From assembly GCA_002706685.1 (NCBI GenBank), contig PALV01000023.1, positions 35,719-99,718 of the forward strand: a DNA stretch of 64,000 nucleotides, in the 5' to 3' direction. Below, piece by piece: positions 9,294-17,547 of the stretch. Source of the stretch: Gammaproteobacteria bacterium (GTDB lineage: Bacteria; Pseudomonadota; Gammaproteobacteria; Pseudomonadales; Pseudohongiellaceae). The stretch's first letter is position 1, and every line of letters starts with the position of its first letter. A model generated the notes under the pieces. That model ran no database searches. It saw nothing but the letters and a program-made list of their open reading frames with translations, and was not told the DNA's origin. The position numbers and the translations under genes were made by a program.

Positions 9294-9617
9294 TCAGTTT
9301 CTCGACCGAAGCGCAGCCTCATACGCCAGGGCCGCCCAGTGCCGCATTTCTGATGGATCTTCCAGAGCCTCTTCGGGTGCCTGATAGTAGGACATGCCGA
9401 CCATCTTCTGTCCTTTCTGATACATAAACTGCGTCAAGCAACGGTCATTGAACTGCCTTACCGAGACAGCGTCTACTTTCAGATAGAGCATGTCGTCAGC
9501 GACCAGACCGATCATCAGATCATTGTGATAGATGCCGTGACCACCGAACATTTTCCTTGCGCGTATGTCGCCAAACTCGGCAAACATCTCTTTCAGAAAC
9601 TCGATGTAGTCGCTCAT
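9294..9617 (-). CDS. TfoX N-terminal domain protein
   Basis: A 107-aa protein matching the TfoX_N domain only: MFGGHGIY near residue 23 (the hallmark M-F-G-G-x-G-x-Y/F), then LMIGLVADDMLYLKVD and a GxxMVGMSYYQAP turn. Full TfoX/Sxy proteins add a C-terminal domain, absent here. Family members are linked to competence regulation in some gammaproteobacteria, but single-domain members are mostly uncharacterised. It stands alone between the protease and rhodanese genes. Confidence 0.85.
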   Translation of the reverse strand: MSDYIEFLKEMFAEFGDIRARKMFGGHGIYHNDLMIGLVADDMLYLKVDAVSVRQFNDRCLTQFMYQKGQKMVGMSYYQAPEEALEDPSEMRHWAALAYEAALRSRN

Positions 9618-9682
9618 GATGCATCCGAATTATGGGTCTGTTGATGTCTCTGCAGAATAACACGTAACATCAACCTCACCCG

Positions 9683-10087
9683 CTAGCCGCCAGTTACCGG
9701 CTCCAGCGTGAATCCCTCGTCAATCCAGCCAGTCACCCCACCAATCATCTTTTTAACTGGCCGGTTCAGACGTGCGAGCCGAATCGCGGCCTTGTCGGCA
9801 CCGTTACAGTGAGGGCCGGCACAGTACACTACAAAGAGCGTGTCAGCGCTATACGCGGCGAGAGTTTCATCGTTGATACGGCTATGTGGCAGGTGGATGG
9901 CTGCCGGCACGTGACCATTCCGATAGCAGTCCTCTCCTCTGACATCCAGCAACACAAAATCCTGCCGGTTGTTGGTGATGGCGTGATGAACATCCCAGCA
10001 GTCGGTCTCAAATTGCAGCAGGGCTTCGAAGTGCGCCAGTGCGGCTGCACTGTCAGCGGCGGCGGGACGGGATACGGCTGAAGACAT
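9683..10087 (-). CDS. Single-domain rhodanese-like protein
   Basis: A 134-aa protein; start ATG 10087 is chosen because AAGGAG precedes it by the right distance. Rhodanese features: LLDVRGEDCYRNGHVPAAIHLP (the D-V-R ... G-H-I-P-G-A element), an active-site loop beginning YCAGPHCNGA where the first Cys is the expected sulfur-carrying residue, and GGVTGW before the C-terminus. Known role: sulfurtransferase or sulfane-sulfur carrier in the cytosol. It is divergent from an AraC/GlxA-type regulator, with 127 bases between starts, suggesting that regulator may control it. Confidence 0.88.
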   Translation of the reverse strand: MSSAVSRPAAADSAAALAHFEALLQFETDCWDVHHAITNNRQDFVLLDVRGEDCYRNGHVPAAIHLPHSRINDETLAAYSADTLFVVYCAGPHCNGADKAAIRLARLNRPVKKMIGGVTGWIDEGFTLEPVTGG

Positions 10088-10214
10088 GATGATATCTCCT
10101 TGTCTGTTGGTGAATGACATTGCAGGGGTATTGTGCGCCAGACGTCAGAAAGCGGTAATTGGCTGGAAAGACAATAATCGTTTATATTCAGCCAGACAGG
10201 ATGGGAGTTACCGT

Positions 10215-11180
10215 ATGCATAAGGTCGCCGTACTGGTACATGACAAAATCGCTCTGTTTGAGCTGGGCTGCGCTGTGGAGTTGTTTGCCCTGTCTCGCCC
10301 GGAGATGGACAACTGGTATCGCTGTGATGTGGTGTCCTTCTCTGACAATCCTCTAACGGGCACCGGCGGGGTCACGATTGGTGTCAAACCAGTCGCCAGT
10401 CTCGAAGACTATACAATGATCATCGTGCCCAGCTGGGAGACCACTGGCGCCCCCATTCCCGAGTTGATCCGGTCAGAGCTGACTGCGGCTTTTCACGCCG
10501 GCAAACGGATCATCTCCTTTTGCTCCGGTGCGTTCCTGCTGGCGGCGCTGGGGTTTCTCGATGGTCGCCAGGCAACCACGCACTGGCGCTATGCAGAAAA
10601 GCTGAAGTCACTGTATCCCCAAATTCAATATCAAGACGACGTTCTGTATGTCTATGACGGACGAATCGGCTGTTCAGCCGGCAGCGCAGCGGCCATTGAT
10701 CTGGGCATGGAGGTAATCCGCAGCGACTTTGGTTTTCGTATCGCCAACCACGTGGCACGCCGCCTGGTGATATCAGCCCACCGGCAGGGCGGGCAGTCCC
10801 AGTTTGTGGAAACACCTATGCCAGAGAAACCCAGTCAGTTTTCCAGATCGCTGGACTGGGCCGTGAAGCATCTGTCGTCGCCGATCGGCATTGATGAATT
10901 TGCGGAAAAGGCGCGCATGTCACGGCGCACCTTTGATCGAAAGTTCCGGGACACTTTTGGTGTGTCACCCAAGGAATGGCTGACCGCGCAAAGACTGGAC
11001 GCGGCGCGTCAGTTACTGGAAAGTACGCAACACGATGTTGAGAAAGTGGCTGATTTGTCCGGTTTCGGAAACGCAACAAATTTGCGCCATCATTTTCGCG
11101 AGGCGATTGGGGTATCACCCAGGCGTTACCGTGAACAATTCGGACGGCCCGAATCTGCGCTCCGGGCAAAGTCCGCTTAG
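10215..11180 (+). CDS. GlxA-type transcriptional regulator (DJ-1/PfpI plus AraC HTH)
   Basis: A 321-aa protein; ATG 10215 has GGAG seven bases upstream and starts the DJ-1 fold directly (KVAVLVHDKIALFELG). Residues 1-190 form the DJ-1/PfpI-like sensor domain, with FCSGAFLLAALG containing the nucleophile-elbow cysteine. Residues about 215-310 are the AraC double HTH: IDEFAEKARMSRRTFDRKF and VEKVADLSGFGNATNLRHHF. Known for the family: ligand-responsive activators of catabolic or stress genes. The divergent rhodanese gene is the obvious candidate target (inference). Confidence 0.93.
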   Translation: MHKVAVLVHDKIALFELGCAVELFALSRPEMDNWYRCDVVSFSDNPLTGTGGVTIGVKPVASLEDYTMIIVPSWETTGAPIPELIRSELTAAFHAGKRIISFCSGAFLLAALGFLDGRQATTHWRYAEKLKSLYPQIQYQDDVLYVYDGRIGCSAGSAAAIDLGMEVIRSDFGFRIANHVARRLVISAHRQGGQSQFVETPMPEKPSQFSRSLDWAVKHLSSPIGIDEFAEKARMSRRTFDRKFRDTFGVSPKEWLTAQRLDAARQLLESTQHDVEKVADLSGFGNATNLRHHFREAIGVSPRRYREQFGRPESALRAKSA

Positions 11181-11188
11181 CACAGCTG

Positions 11189-11686
11189 TTATTCTTTCAA
11201 GGTTTCAGACACTCGCTCCAGAATCAAAGAACCCAGACCACTGCCTTTACCACCGCCAATACTGTCAAACACCAAAAAGCCCTGCAGGTTAGTGCAGACA
11301 TCAATTAGGCGCCTGCCACGTTCCAGCCCGATCTCGAGCATCTCCTTGGCGGTTTCAGCATCCACGGTCCTGATCTCGGGACCCAGGTGTTTCAGCACTT
11401 CAGGGGACACACCGACAACCATGTTCCACTCCATGGGCAGGTCTTTGCGCAGGTCGATATCCAGACTCATGATAGTGTTGTAGAAGAATTCATTTGCTTT
11501 TGCATTTTCCAGCGCTATAAGCGAAATCGGGTTATGAAACTCGACTTCCTGATCGGCGGACACTGCAGGTACGCCATTGCCTGGAGTTGACTGTGAACCC
11601 AGGCTTTCGGCCAAGTCACTGGCCAGGCTGGCCCTGATCTCGGGAGAAAGTGCACACAGCAATTCTGAAAGTTCGTGATATTTCAT
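11189..11686 (-). CDS. Unknown protein with a tubulin-like GTP-binding signature block
   Basis: A 165-aa protein starting at ATG 11686 (AAGGGA six bases upstream; ATG 11692 lies directly against it). Residues 1-50 are a variable acidic region; 51-110 are helical with no family I can name. Residues 112-165 align closely with the segment of alpha-tubulin around its GTP-binding loop: [13 protein letters not shown], then LQGFLVF (134-140), then [13 protein letters not shown] (142-154) and ERVS. The tubulin loop is GGGTGSG, so Thr is replaced by Lys. The protein ends just there, lacking the rest of a tubulin/FtsZ fold, so GTPase activity is not expected. The central part resembles FlhD only faintly. 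Function unknown. Confidence 0.75.
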   Translation of the reverse strand: MKYHELSELLCALSPEIRASLASDLAESLGSQSTPGNGVPAVSADQEVEFHNPISLIALENAKANEFFYNTIMSLDIDLRKDLPMEWNMVVGVSPEVLKHLGPEIRTVDAETAKEMLEIGLERGRRLIDVCTNLQGFLVFDSIGGGKGSGLGSLILERVSETLKE

Positions 11687-11825
11687 TGGCATTCCCTTAG
11701 ATTAATTATCGTTCTGTTCAAGCAAACAGCTATTCTGCGACATCGATCGAATATAGCACCGGGTACGTAACAATGATTCTCTTTTCGACACGTCTTTAGG
11801 GTTTATCAACAGGAACACTTAAATA

Positions 11826-12332
11826 ATGGCATACAGCCCGACTGACATCCTGTGCGACTTCACTAACCCGGCTCACGCTTCCCACTGGCGAGCCATCAAT
11901 GATGGGGTCATGGGCGGCGAGTCCAGCAGTGCGCCTGAAATAAAAGATGGTTGCCTGCACTTTTCCGGCTACATCTCACTGGAGAATAACGGCGGGTTTG
12001 CCTCGATACGATCGCAGCAAGGTATGGATCTCAGCAGCGCAACAGGCGTCAAGCTTCGTGTGCTGGGCGATGGCCGCCGTTACCAGTTCCGGCTGTATAC
12101 CGACGCCAGGTACCACGACTCCCGAATTGCCTACAGTTGCAGTTTCGATACCACCGCCGGTCAATGGCTTGAGGTAGCCATTGAATTCTCCAGCCTGAAA
12201 CCCGTATTCCGTGGACGTTCGCTGTCCGGCCCGGCATTTAATGCTGCGGGAGTGGAGCAGATGGGCTTCCTGCTGGCGGATAAACAGCAGGGAGAATTTC
12301 ATCTGCTCGTGGACTGGATTCGCACTTTATAA
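11826..12332 (+). CDS. CIA30-family protein (complex I intermediate-associated protein 30 domain)
   Basis: A 168-aa protein consisting of one CIA30 domain, a beta-jelly-roll related to carbohydrate-binding modules. Diagnostic pattern: W-R-A-I-N-D-G-V-M-G-G-x-S-S near residue 22, SLENNGGFASIRS, then GDGRRYQFRL and a C-terminal GFLLADKQQGEFHLLVDWI. Eukaryotic homologues help assemble respiratory complex I; bacterial ones are mostly uncharacterised and cytosolic. No signal peptide. Transcribed alone; convergent with the PhzF gene eight bases away. Confidence 0.88.
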   Translation: MAYSPTDILCDFTNPAHASHWRAINDGVMGGESSSAPEIKDGCLHFSGYISLENNGGFASIRSQQGMDLSSATGVKLRVLGDGRRYQFRLYTDARYHDSRIAYSCSFDTTAGQWLEVAIEFSSLKPVFRGRSLSGPAFNAAGVEQMGFLLADKQQGEFHLLVDWIRTL

Positions 12333-12339
12333 ACAGACT

Positions 12340-13203
12340 TCAGATCTCTATCTGAATCACTCTGGATACCACGCCAGTGCCACCTGCTGACAAAGATGTG
12401 ATGTCCGTCCCCTCTTTGTTCAGCGACACGTGAATGCAACTGGGCGACGGCTGTACCATGCAATAGCCCTGCTCTATCTGATAAGTGTCTTTTACTATGC
12501 CAAGATGATCGTGCAGATAGCAGGCCAGTGGCCCCGCGGCCATCCCGGTCGCCGACTCTTCGGCAATACCGTAACGGGGTGCGAACATGCGTGTCGACGC
12601 ATCACGACCAGTTTGACTGGTCTCCAGTGTGAACACATAAAATCCGATCAGATCAAATGCCTCAGACAGTTTTTCAATCTGACGCTGATCCGGATTAATG
12701 TTCTTCAGGGTTTGCAGATCCTTTACTCCCACCAGAATGAATGAGTTGCCCGTATTGGCAATCATCGGGTCGGTAATGGTGCTGTCTTTGTCGAGTCCCA
12801 ATGCTTGCAGCACAGCATCTGTCTGGTCAGCAATCTGAGTGTATCCGGGTCCCAGTTGTTCCATATAAGCAAAGTCGCCATTTACTTGAATCGCTCGTGT
12901 GCCATCAATGGTCTCTTTGGAGGTATTGGGTTCGGGCACCAGGCCCTGCTGCGACAGATAGCTGAATGTGGCGATGGTGGCGTGTCCGCAGTGTGCGATC
13001 TGCCTGGTTGGTGTGAAAAACTCCAGCTTGAAGCCGGCGACTTTGGAGCGGGAGACAAACGCTGTCTCGGAAAGGCCGACTTGCCTGGCGATGCCCTGCT
13101 TTTGCCCGGCAGTCAAATCATCGGCATCCAGAACCACACCCGCGGGGTTGCCCCCGTTACTTCCATCAACAAAGGCATTGACGATTGCGACGCTGACTTT
13201 CAT
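12340..13203 (-). CDS. PhzF family isomerase/epimerase-like protein
   Basis: A 287-aa protein starting at ATG 13203 with GGAG upstream. PhzF fold markers: NAFVDGSNGGNPAGVVLD near the N-terminus, SETAFVSR containing the catalytic Glu, FFTPTRQIAHCGHATIATF, and RMFAPRYGIAEESATGMAAGPLACYL in the second half. Known for the family: diaminopimelate-epimerase fold enzymes such as trans-2,3-dihydro-3-hydroxyanthranilate isomerase; stand-alone members usually have unknown substrates. No phenazine cluster is nearby. Its start lies two bases from the stop of the ASCH gene, so the two are translationally coupled. Confidence 0.92.
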   Translation of the reverse strand: MKVSVAIVNAFVDGSNGGNPAGVVLDADDLTAGQKQGIARQVGLSETAFVSRSKVAGFKLEFFTPTRQIAHCGHATIATFSYLSQQGLVPEPNTSKETIDGTRAIQVNGDFAYMEQLGPGYTQIADQTDAVLQALGLDKDSTITDPMIANTGNSFILVGVKDLQTLKNINPDQRQIEKLSEAFDLIGFYVFTLETSQTGRDASTRMFAPRYGIAEESATGMAAGPLACYLHDHLGIVKDTYQIEQGYCMVQPSPSCIHVSLNKEGTDITSLSAGGTGVVSRVIQIEI

Positions 13204-13204
13204 T

Positions 13205-13612
13205 TCAGAATATCTCCACCACCTCAAAGCGCTCACAAACCAGCTTCATCCGGGGATCAAAACCACCGTTGCGCTCAAAATAACTACGATGGCCACGCCG
13301 CCAGCCTTCCAGGTCATCGTCCTCGCCTTCCTGCAGCGCAAACGCCTCATCCACATCCTCAAAAGCCTTGATCTCAACCGATACGGTTCGAATGGCGACC
13401 GCCGGCTCACCCTCCCAGGTCTGGGCTATATCTGTTCTGCCTGCTTTGGGCATTGCAGCCGGGTCATCCTCAAATTCGCTCAGCGCCCCGCAGGTGGCTG
13501 TTTTTTTGCCAGCCCTCACCAGCGCCAGCAGTTCATCACAAAGTGGTTTGCTATCGCCAAAGGTGAACATCTGGGCGTCGGGGTATTTTTGCCGGACTCT
13601 GGCGATATCCAT
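13205..13612 (-). CDS. ASCH domain protein
   Basis: A 135-aa protein with an ASCH (ASC-1 homology, PUA-like) domain: FGDSKPLCDELLALVRAGKKTATC (the G-K-K-T-A-T hallmark), AVAIRTVSVEIKAFEDVDEAFA, and GHRSYF ... G-F-D-P-R-M-K-L-V-C-E-R-F-E-V-V. Known or proposed roles of the fold are RNA binding or amidohydrolysis of modified nucleosides. The stop overlaps the Shine-Dalgarno/start area of the PhzF gene downstream, so it is the first gene of a two-gene operon. Confidence 0.88.
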   Translation of the reverse strand: MDIARVRQKYPDAQMFTFGDSKPLCDELLALVRAGKKTATCGALSEFEDDPAAMPKAGRTDIAQTWEGEPAVAIRTVSVEIKAFEDVDEAFALQEGEDDDLEGWRRGHRSYFERNGGFDPRMKLVCERFEVVEIF

Positions 13613-13735
13613 GGTTTCATCTCATCCGCTTTGAGGTATCTGCGCACTTACTCTACAGCCTGGGATGCTTCAATGAGAATAGCCTGCAGGCTGCATGTGC
13701 AAAACAGCATCATAGTTACAGCACAAACTTTAGTA

Positions 13736-13749
13736 GGCAATATATGTCC
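13736..13749. promoter_or_regulatory. HipB-type operator repeat 1
   Basis: GGCAATATATGTCC, the leftmost of four related near-palindromes (GGC-ATATNAT-GCC type) upstream of the antitoxin gene. Centre at about 13742.5; the next copy is 41 bases away. Confidence 0.6.
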
Positions 13750-13776
13750 TTTTGAAATTGATTAACCGTCTTAACA

Positions 13777-13790
13777 GGCATATTATGGCC
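13777..13790. promoter_or_regulatory. HipB-type operator repeat 2
   Basis: GGCATATTATGGCC, second member of the array. A degenerate half-site, TTGTGGCTTTT, lies 3' of it at about 13805-13815, resembling the TTATGGCCTTTT right half of this copy. Confidence 0.65.
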
Positions 13791-13845
13791 TTTTATCAAT
13801 AACATTGTGGCTTTTCAACAGCTGCTTGCAGCACTAACATAAACA

Positions 13846-13858
13846 GCCAATAATGGCC
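13846..13858. promoter_or_regulatory. HipB-type operator repeat 3
   Basis: GCCAATAATGGCC, in the context AGCCAATAATGGCCT, which is nearly self-complementary. Third member of the array, 69 bases after copy 2 and 40 bases before copy 4. Confidence 0.65.
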
Positions 13859-13885
13859 TAATAACTGATTTATAGTCGATCTAAA

Positions 13886-13899
13886 GGCAATATATGGCC
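13886..13899. promoter_or_regulatory. HipB-type operator repeat 4, covering the antitoxin start codon
   Basis: GGCAATATATGGCC. The ATG inside the palindrome (13894-13896) is the start codon of the antitoxin gene, so a bound repressor would sit on the leader, the AAAGG ribosome-binding site at 13883-13887, and the first codons. Confidence 0.65.
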
Positions 13900-14271
13900 C
13901 CTAAAATAGATTTTACAATAGCCCCTCCCACCATCGTGTTACGAGAAATCGGCGAGCGCATGGCGGCCAGCCGGCTGCAGCAAAACATTACCCAGGACGA
14001 ATTGGCCGAAAAGTCAGGAGTCGCCGTTCGCACATTACGCCGTTTTGAAGCCGGCAACGGAGGCTCAATGGAGACACTGGTTCGGCTTCTGCAGGCACTT
14101 GATCAGGCTGATTCACTCGACCAGATACTCCCTCGGGCAGGCATCAGCCCCATGCAGGCCATTAAATCGCCCGGTAAACGGGCCAGCAAAAATAAGTCGC
14201 GACAGCGTGCGCGCAAGAAATCCGTCAAGCCCATACCTGCCTGGTCCTGGGATGAGCAGGAGACGCCCTGA
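13894..14271 (+). CDS. HipB-like antitoxin (XRE/Cro HTH)
   Basis: A 125-aa protein. Residues 15-75 form a lambda-repressor-like HTH: IGERMAASRLQQNITQDELAEKSG with recognition helix VAVRTLRRFEAGNGG. The C-terminal tail from about 90 is strongly basic (KSPGKRASKNKSRQRARKK), probably contacting DNA or the toxin. Stop TGA overlaps the toxin ATG by one base (TGATG), typical of translationally coupled antitoxin-toxin pairs. Four operator-like palindromes upstream suggest autorepression. Confidence 0.9.
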   Translation: MAPKIDFTIAPPTIVLREIGERMAASRLQQNITQDELAEKSGVAVRTLRRFEAGNGGSMETLVRLLQALDQADSLDQILPRAGISPMQAIKSPGKRASKNKSRQRARKKSVKPIPAWSWDEQETP

Positions 14272-15575
14272 TGAGCGCTGCCGTCAGGCTATGGGGAAGA
14301 ACAATTGGCGCCGTTGTCTGGGATGATGAGCGAGAGCTGGGCGTATTTGAATACGACGACGCGTTTCGCCACTCTGGCATCGAAGTCAGCCCGATCACCA
14401 TGCCGCTTAGCCAGGGGATTTATCAGCTTCCTCAACTTAAGGGCAGTTTTTCAAACCTGCCGGGACTGGTTGCCGACAGTCTGCCAGACAAATTCGGCAA
14501 CCGGCTGATCGACGCCTGGCTGGCGGCTGAAGGCAGAAAGCCCAACAGCATGAATCCGGTGGAGCGACTTTGTTACATTGGCCGGCGCGGCATGGGCGCG
14601 CTGGAGTTCGAACCCACCGTTGGTCCTCAGGCCGATAATGATTCCCATGTGGATGTGGCTGCGCTGACAAAACTTGCCAACAAAGTGCTGTCTCAACGCG
14701 GAGAGCTTGCTGGGCTGCTTGATGGCAGCACCGAAGATCAGGACCATCTGCAGAATATCCTTCGTGTTGGCACCTCGGCAGGCGGCGCCCGCGCCAAGGC
14801 CCTGCTACTCTGGAATCGCACTACCGGTGAGTTTCGGTCCGGCCAGCTGGCCGGCCCCGAGGGTTTTGAACACTGGCTGTTGAAGTTTGATGGCATCAGC
14901 AATAACCGCGATCGGGAACTGGCTGATCCACAGGGGTTTGGACGGCTGGAGTATGCCTACTACCTGATGGCCAGAGACGCCGGCATCGACATGAAAGAAT
15001 GCCGCCTGCACGAAGAAGGCGGCAGAGCACACTTTATGACGCGCCGATTCGACCGCACTGATGCTGGCAAAAAAATTCACATGCTGTCACTGGGCGGCCT
15101 GTGTCATTACGACTACAACGACCCCAGCAGCTACAGCTATGAACAGGCCATGCAGGCCATCCGACAGATCTGCGAAAACCCGATCAAAGATGCTGAGCAG
15201 CAATTACTGCGGGCAAGCCTGAACGTCATTGCCAGAAATCAGGACGACCACGTCAAGAACATCGCTTTCCTGATGAACCCTCAGGGACAATGGTGGCTTT
15301 CCCCCGCCTTTGATGTAGCTTACTCCTACAATCCGCAAGGTAAATTCACCGCGCAGCACCAGATGAGCATCAACGGCAAGCGTGATGGTTTTGTGCTGGA
15401 GGACCTGATGGCGCTGGCCACGCTGGGTGGCATAAAACCCAGGCGTGCCCGGGCACTCATCCAGCAGGTCCGCGACAGTGTCGATAACTGGCCAGTCTAC
15501 GTTGAAGTGGCGGGTGTCGATGCGCAGATGGCCGAGCAGGTTCGACAGACGCACCGCCTGGCGATTAGCCCGTAG
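14271..15575 (+). CDS. HipA-family serine/threonine kinase toxin
   Basis: A 434-aa protein with full-length HipA architecture. N-terminal couple-HipA domain (SAAVRLWGRTIGAVVWDDERE, about 1-110), then the kinase fold: VGTSAGGARAKALL (phosphate loop, near residue 168), HWLLKFDG with the ATP-contacting lysine, the FMTRRFDR segment, the catalytic motif N-Q-D325-D-H327-V-K-N, and SPAFDVAYSYN (the metal-binding D of the activation region). All expected active residues are present. Known for the family: phosphorylation of aminoacyl-tRNA synthetases, causing growth arrest and persistence. The exact target here is unknown. Confidence 0.93.
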   Translation: MSAAVRLWGRTIGAVVWDDERELGVFEYDDAFRHSGIEVSPITMPLSQGIYQLPQLKGSFSNLPGLVADSLPDKFGNRLIDAWLAAEGRKPNSMNPVERLCYIGRRGMGALEFEPTVGPQADNDSHVDVAALTKLANKVLSQRGELAGLLDGSTEDQDHLQNILRVGTSAGGARAKALLLWNRTTGEFRSGQLAGPEGFEHWLLKFDGISNNRDRELADPQGFGRLEYAYYLMARDAGIDMKECRLHEEGGRAHFMTRRFDRTDAGKKIHMLSLGGLCHYDYNDPSSYSYEQAMQAIRQICENPIKDAEQQLLRASLNVIARNQDDHVKNIAFLMNPQGQWWLSPAFDVAYSYNPQGKFTAQHQMSINGKRDGFVLEDLMALATLGGIKPRRARALIQQVRDSVDNWPVYVEVAGVDAQMAEQVRQTHRLAISP

Positions 15576-15687
15576 TCAGGGCCACTGACCCGCAATCATT
15601 GCTCAAACATTTAAGCACAACTGAGCTCACTATCGTGTCTGATCAACTGTTTTTGGGTTATCCTTCGGGACATTCGGAGGAGTATCT

Positions 15688-17532
15688 ATGAGACAAAAGC
15701 AAACCAACACCCCTGCCCTGTCAGCTATTGTGCTGACACTGCTACTGAGCTGCCTGAGCTGGACCGCCAGCGCGCAGGAAACAAGCTATCAGGTAGACCT
15801 GTCCCAGCGCGCGACGCAGACAGTCAATATCGAGGCGCGATTCAGCGATGTCACAGGCGACACTCTGGATTTTCACCTGCCGGTGTGGCGCTCCGGTCTG
15901 TATCTGATCCTGGATTTTGTGGGCACGGTGTCAGGCATCGAGGTCACTGATGGCAATGGTAATGCCCTGCCATTCGAACAGACCGCAAAGTCATCCTGGC
16001 AGGTCACCCGACCCAATGCCCGCTCTGGTGATGTCGTGCTTCGCTATCGGGTCTATGCGGACAGCCTGACCGACCGCACACGCCATGTGGATGCCGATCA
16101 TGCCTTCCTGAATCCGGCCGCCGTGTTCATGTATGCCGACCAGCTGCGCGATGAGCCCATCGAGGTCAACATGGATCTGCCGGATGGCTGGCGAGCCGCC
16201 AGCGGCATGGAACAACCGGACTCCGGTCGTTTTGTTGCCCCGCACTACGATCGCCTGGTGGACTCACCCATAGAAGCTGGCACCTTTGATCTGGTCACCT
16301 TCGAAGCCGCAGGTATGACGGTAGACTTCCTGATCCACGGTATCTGGGATGGCGATGAAGAGCGTCTGGCCAATGAAATGGCCGCACTGGTCGAAGCCAC
16401 GGCAGAGGTTTTTGCGGCCTCCGACACCGGCCTGCCGACCGACTACTACCTGTTTATCCTGCACAGTGGTGATGGTCTCGGTGGCGGCACTGAGTACTAT
16501 AACAGCACGCTGGTGCATACCGATCCGCGCGCGTTCTGGGACGAGGATCGCTGGCAGGGTTTTCTGGGACTCATGGCACATGAGTTTTTCCACACCTGGA
16601 ACGTCAAGCGCTTCCGACCGGCTTCAATCGATCGCTACGACTACCAGGACATCAATTACACAGAGCTGCTGTGGGTCGCCGAAGGCCTGACCAGCTATTA
16701 CGATCAGCTGCTGCCGGTACGCGCCGGCCTGGTGCCAGTGGATGACTATCGTGACCAGCTGGCCAGCGCCATCACCGGCGTTGTGGATGCGCCAGGCTAC
16801 AGTCAGGACACGCTGGCACGCGCCAGCTTCGAGGCCTGGACCAAAAACTTCCATCGCGGCACTGACCGGGCAGCCGACAAACCCAACCGCACGGTGTCCT
16901 TCTACAGCCAGGGCGGACTACTGGGCCTGGTGCTGGATCTGGAAATCCGCCGCATCAGCAACGGCGAGCGCAGCCTGGATACCGTGATGACCGCGCTGTA
17001 TGACGACTTTCCTCTGGGCGGCGGCGGATTCACCTATGCCGATTTCCGCGAGCGATTGGCGGCAGCCGGTGGCGATGCGCTTGCCGAACAGTTGGATGGC
17101 TGGGTCTATGACACTCAGCCGTTGCCACTGGCCGAGGCGCTGGCGTCAATTGGCTGGGTGCTGGAGCGCGAGGACACCAGTGAAGACCAGGTGCAGGTAT
17201 CCATTGACGCTCCTGTCCGTGGAAACCCGCCGGTAGTCTCCTACGCACGCCTGGATGGAGCGGCGTGGAATGCTGGTATCAACGCAGGCGATGAGCTCAT
17301 TGCACTGGATGGCGTGCAGATCAGTAACGGCCTGGATGTAATGCTGCGACGCTATAGCCCGGGGGAAGAAGTTGAGTTCACGCTCTTCCGTGACGGCATC
17401 CTCAAAACGCTGCCGCTGACATTGAATCCGGTCATAGGAGATTTTGAAGTTGAAGTGAACGAGGACGCTGGCGAAACAGCTGCTGAATTGAGAAGCGGCT
17501 GGCTTGGCGGTGTTGAGGAAGACGAAGAGTAG
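15688..17532 (+). CDS. M61 family glycyl aminopeptidase with C-terminal PDZ domain
   Basis: A 614-aa secreted protease. A signal peptide (cleavage after ASA in TASAQE) is followed by the beta-rich M61 N-terminal domain, then the thermolysin-like core with HEFFH at 298-302 and a downstream glutamate in LLWVAEGLTSYYDQL. A PDZ domain lies at about 490-580 (GINAGDELIALDG). Length and order match the family. It removes N-terminal glycine or alanine from peptides in the periplasm; nutrient acquisition is a reasonable role. GGAGGAG precedes the ATG. Followed by a convergent NUDIX gene. Confidence 0.93.
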   Translation: MRQKQTNTPALSAIVLTLLLSCLSWTASAQETSYQVDLSQRATQTVNIEARFSDVTGDTLDFHLPVWRSGLYLILDFVGTVSGIEVTDGNGNALPFEQTAKSSWQVTRPNARSGDVVLRYRVYADSLTDRTRHVDADHAFLNPAAVFMYADQLRDEPIEVNMDLPDGWRAASGMEQPDSGRFVAPHYDRLVDSPIEAGTFDLVTFEAAGMTVDFLIHGIWDGDEERLANEMAALVEATAEVFAASDTGLPTDYYLFILHSGDGLGGGTEYYNSTLVHTDPRAFWDEDRWQGFLGLMAHEFFHTWNVKRFRPASIDRYDYQDINYTELLWVAEGLTSYYDQLLPVRAGLVPVDDYRDQLASAITGVVDAPGYSQDTLARASFEAWTKNFHRGTDRAADKPNRTVSFYSQGGLLGLVLDLEIRRISNGERSLDTVMTALYDDFPLGGGGFTYADFRERLAAAGGDALAEQLDGWVYDTQPLPLAEALASIGWVLEREDTSEDQVQVSIDAPVRGNPPVVSYARLDGAAWNAGINAGDELIALDGVQISNGLDVMLRRYSPGEEVEFTLFRDGILKTLPLTLNPVIGDFEVEVNEDAGETAAELRSGWLGGVEEDEE

Positions 17533-17547
17533 CTTGCGAGAATAACA

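Noticed and set aside
11400..11560. Faint FlhD-like similarity in the middle of the tubulin-signature protein
   Set aside because: Only a few hydrophobic positions and an L-G-x-S-x-E turn agree, so I do not assign that family.
12968..13765. Long plus-strand frame across PhzF, ASCH and the HipB operator region
   Set aside because: It runs antisense to two genes with clear domains and shows no recognisable domain itself.
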